NCBI RefSeq assembly: GCF_010119225.1
Contig: NZ_WNKF01000020.1
Coordinates: forward strand, 1-64,000
DNA: 64,000 nucleotides
Direction: 5' to 3'
From: Cyclobacterium roseum
Lineage (GTDB): Bacteria; Bacteroidota; Bacteroidia; Cytophagales; Cyclobacteriaceae
The stretch's first letter is position 1. Each line of letters begins with the position of its first letter. Under the pieces are notes generated by a model. It searched no databases and was not told where the DNA came from. It was given only the letters and a program-made list of their open reading frames with translations. The position numbers and the translations under genes are program-made. This document shows positions 62,978 through 64,000 of the stretch, in pieces.

Positions 62978-63865
62978 AAATATTGTGCAGGGGCATACCG
63001 TTACGGGTTCAATGGCATGGAAGCCGATGACGAGGTAAATGGCCCCGGAAGGAGCTATACGACCGAGTTCAGGCAGTATGATCCTGTCGTAGGAAGATGG
63101 TGGGGTGTTGACGCCCTTTCAGGTCAAATGCCACAATGGTCTCCGTATAATTTCGTTTTCAACAATCCCCTCAGAATGATTGATCCCTCCGGTCTTGCAC
63201 CAGATGATTGGGTAAAGGCCAAGGAGGGTAAGGTTGAGTGGCGTGAAAACGTAAACTCCGTCGAAGATCTGGACCCGCAGTCAGGAGATCAATATTTGGG
63301 AAAATCAGGAATAGGTTTGGATGAAACCTCGGGCAACACGCTGTTATACAATTCCGACGGTAGCATCGACCAGGGTGTCAGGTCAATGTCAGCGTTTACC
63401 GTAACAGGTGAAGCGACCTCGCACGGCAAGGTAATGAGTAATCCTGTTGTAAAGGGGATGAGGGCGAATAGTAAGCGAATAAGAAGCGAAGCCTTGCCCT
63501 TTGCCAAACACATGACTAGAAGTACCATTGATGGTGTAGGTAATACGGGAGCGGGAATATCAGCAGTTGGGACAGTAGTAACTCCTTTTGTACCTCATTT
63601 TGGAGTTGGGTTATTAGCAGTTGGTGGCTCGGTTTCTACAATCTCTGGTGTGGCAAGTGCTACTATGAATTTTGCGGAGGGGAATATTAGTGGTGGTTTT
63701 GGTGATGTCGGAATGATGGTGGTAGGTAAGTATGGTAGTTCTTTGATAAAAAATCTCAGAAACAGAAGGAGGATAATCAACTGGACGGAACAGGTCGTTC
63801 TAGAATCCACCCTCGAATCCTCATTGAATATAGCTGACGGCATAAAGGGAGAATATGCAAGATAG
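62978..63865 (+). CDS. 5'-truncated Rhs-family toxin tip (orphan module 2)
   Basis: A frame open after a TGA at 62975-62977, with the first ATG at 63017. It reads AYRYGFNGMEADDEVNGPG, then TEFRQYDPVVGRWWGVDAL and WSPYNFVFNNPLRMIDPSGL, the conserved Rhs core end. A tip of about 220 residues follows, with a Gly-rich hydrophobic middle (GAGISAVGTVVTPFVPHFG) and an Arg-rich stretch (KNLRNRRRIINW). No toxin domain was recognised. The Rhs repeat body and signal are missing. It differs in core sequence from module 1, so it is not a simple duplicate. A small membrane ORF follows 9 nt later. Confidence 0.72.
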   Translation, partial: KYCAGAYRYGFNGMEADDEVNGPGRSYTTEFRQYDPVVGRWWGVDALSGQMPQWSPYNFVFNNPLRMIDPSGLAPDDWVKAKEGKVEWRENVNSVEDLDPQSGDQYLGKSGIGLDETSGNTLLYNSDGSIDQGVRSMSAFTVTGEATSHGKVMSNPVVKGMRANSKRIRSEALPFAKHMTRSTIDGVGNTGAGISAVGTVVTPFVPHFGVGLLAVGGSVSTISGVASATMNFAEGNISGGFGDVGMMVVGKYGSSLIKNLRNRRRIINWTEQVVLESTLESSLNIADGIKGEYAR

Positions 63866-63873
63866 GAAATAAA

Positions 63874-64000
63874 ATGGAGTTATTTTTAGGTTTACTTATG
63901 TTGTTTATTGGGCTTTACCTTTACAATAAGCAATTGCGGAAGGATAAAGCAGGTATTTCAATATTTAACATGTATTGGAAGTCCAAGCGAATGGGTTTGG
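63874..64000 (+). CDS. Small membrane protein, partial at window end (possible immunity)
   Basis: An ATG at 63874, 9 nt after the Rhs tip stop, opens a frame that runs off the window. It encodes MELFLGLLMLFIGLYLYNKQ, a strong membrane helix, and then a basic stretch (LRKDKAGISIFNMYWKSKR). The position behind a polymorphic-toxin tip suggests immunity. At least 42 codons are seen without a stop. Confidence 0.5.
   Translation, partial: MELFLGLLMLFIGLYLYNKQLRKDKAGISIFNMYWKSKRMGL

Noticed and set aside
62872-62980. CRISPR array
   Set aside because: The repeats are only 10-14 nt, irregularly spaced and partly inverted, with no spacers of constant length.

Overview
The window looks like chromosomal DNA of a marine or aquatic member of the Bacteroidota, probably Cytophagales (Cyclobacteriaceae-like). 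The grounds are a SusC/SusD pair, TAnnTTTG-type promoter boxes, frequent lipoprotein signals, menaquinone genes, a green-type proteorhodopsin with crtY and blh, and the DUF3078, DUF5777 and DUF1573 families. The genus is an inference; no rRNA is present.

Layout. 1-470: a tRNA-Asp gene on the minus strand, flanked by two tRNA-like remnants rebuilt as perfect palindromes, behind a well-formed promoter. 715-9894: VIT-family metal transporter, SusC/SusD, a secreted esterase, an unknown gene and ATP-dependent PEP carboxykinase. 10018-16837: sulfide:quinone oxidoreductase, divergent menB/menE with two small riders, a tandem Usp protein and phosphoglucomutase. 17040-24433: an unknown acidic protein, a GH99-like lipoprotein, trpS, a DUF1573 lipoprotein, tryptophan 2,3-dioxygenase, a COG2509-type flavoprotein and a CoA-binding protein. 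24430-27291 (minus): blh, crtY and rhodopsin, a compact phototrophy module. 27664-36063: gyrB, ppk, ppx, small membrane proteins, a DUF3078 barrel and a DUF389 membrane protein.

36237-36490 holds a free-standing transcription unit for an odd class II tRNA. It has a Leu-like D-loop, a very long variable arm and an Asp (GUC) anticodon, with its own promoter and terminator. I consider it the most unusual element of the window. 36632-47637 is a sugar/uronate catabolic locus: AraC regulator, GH88 hydrolase, TIM-barrel epimerase, Gfo/Idh oxidoreductase, SDR, DUF3311 plus Na+/solute symporter, NagA-like deacetylase, and two more Gfo/Idh proteins. 48127-52153 (minus) is an ECF sigma operon: a sigma factor, a protein joining an anti-sigma-like N-terminus to a beta-barrel, a CHRD lipoprotein, a CX4CH cytochrome-like lipoprotein, YceI and DUF5777. 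52501-60672 carries a PL11 rhamnogalacturonan lyase followed by a three-gene planctomycete-type cytochrome module (DUF1549/DUF1553, DUF1501, membrane cytochrome with LRRs).

60674-64000 is accessory, partly decayed DNA: two 5'-truncated Rhs toxin tips, each followed by a tiny membrane ORF that could be immunity, a dead XRE regulator, a RelB/ParE-type toxin-antitoxin pair and a cluster of short iteron-like repeats. No CRISPR array or insertion sequence was seen.
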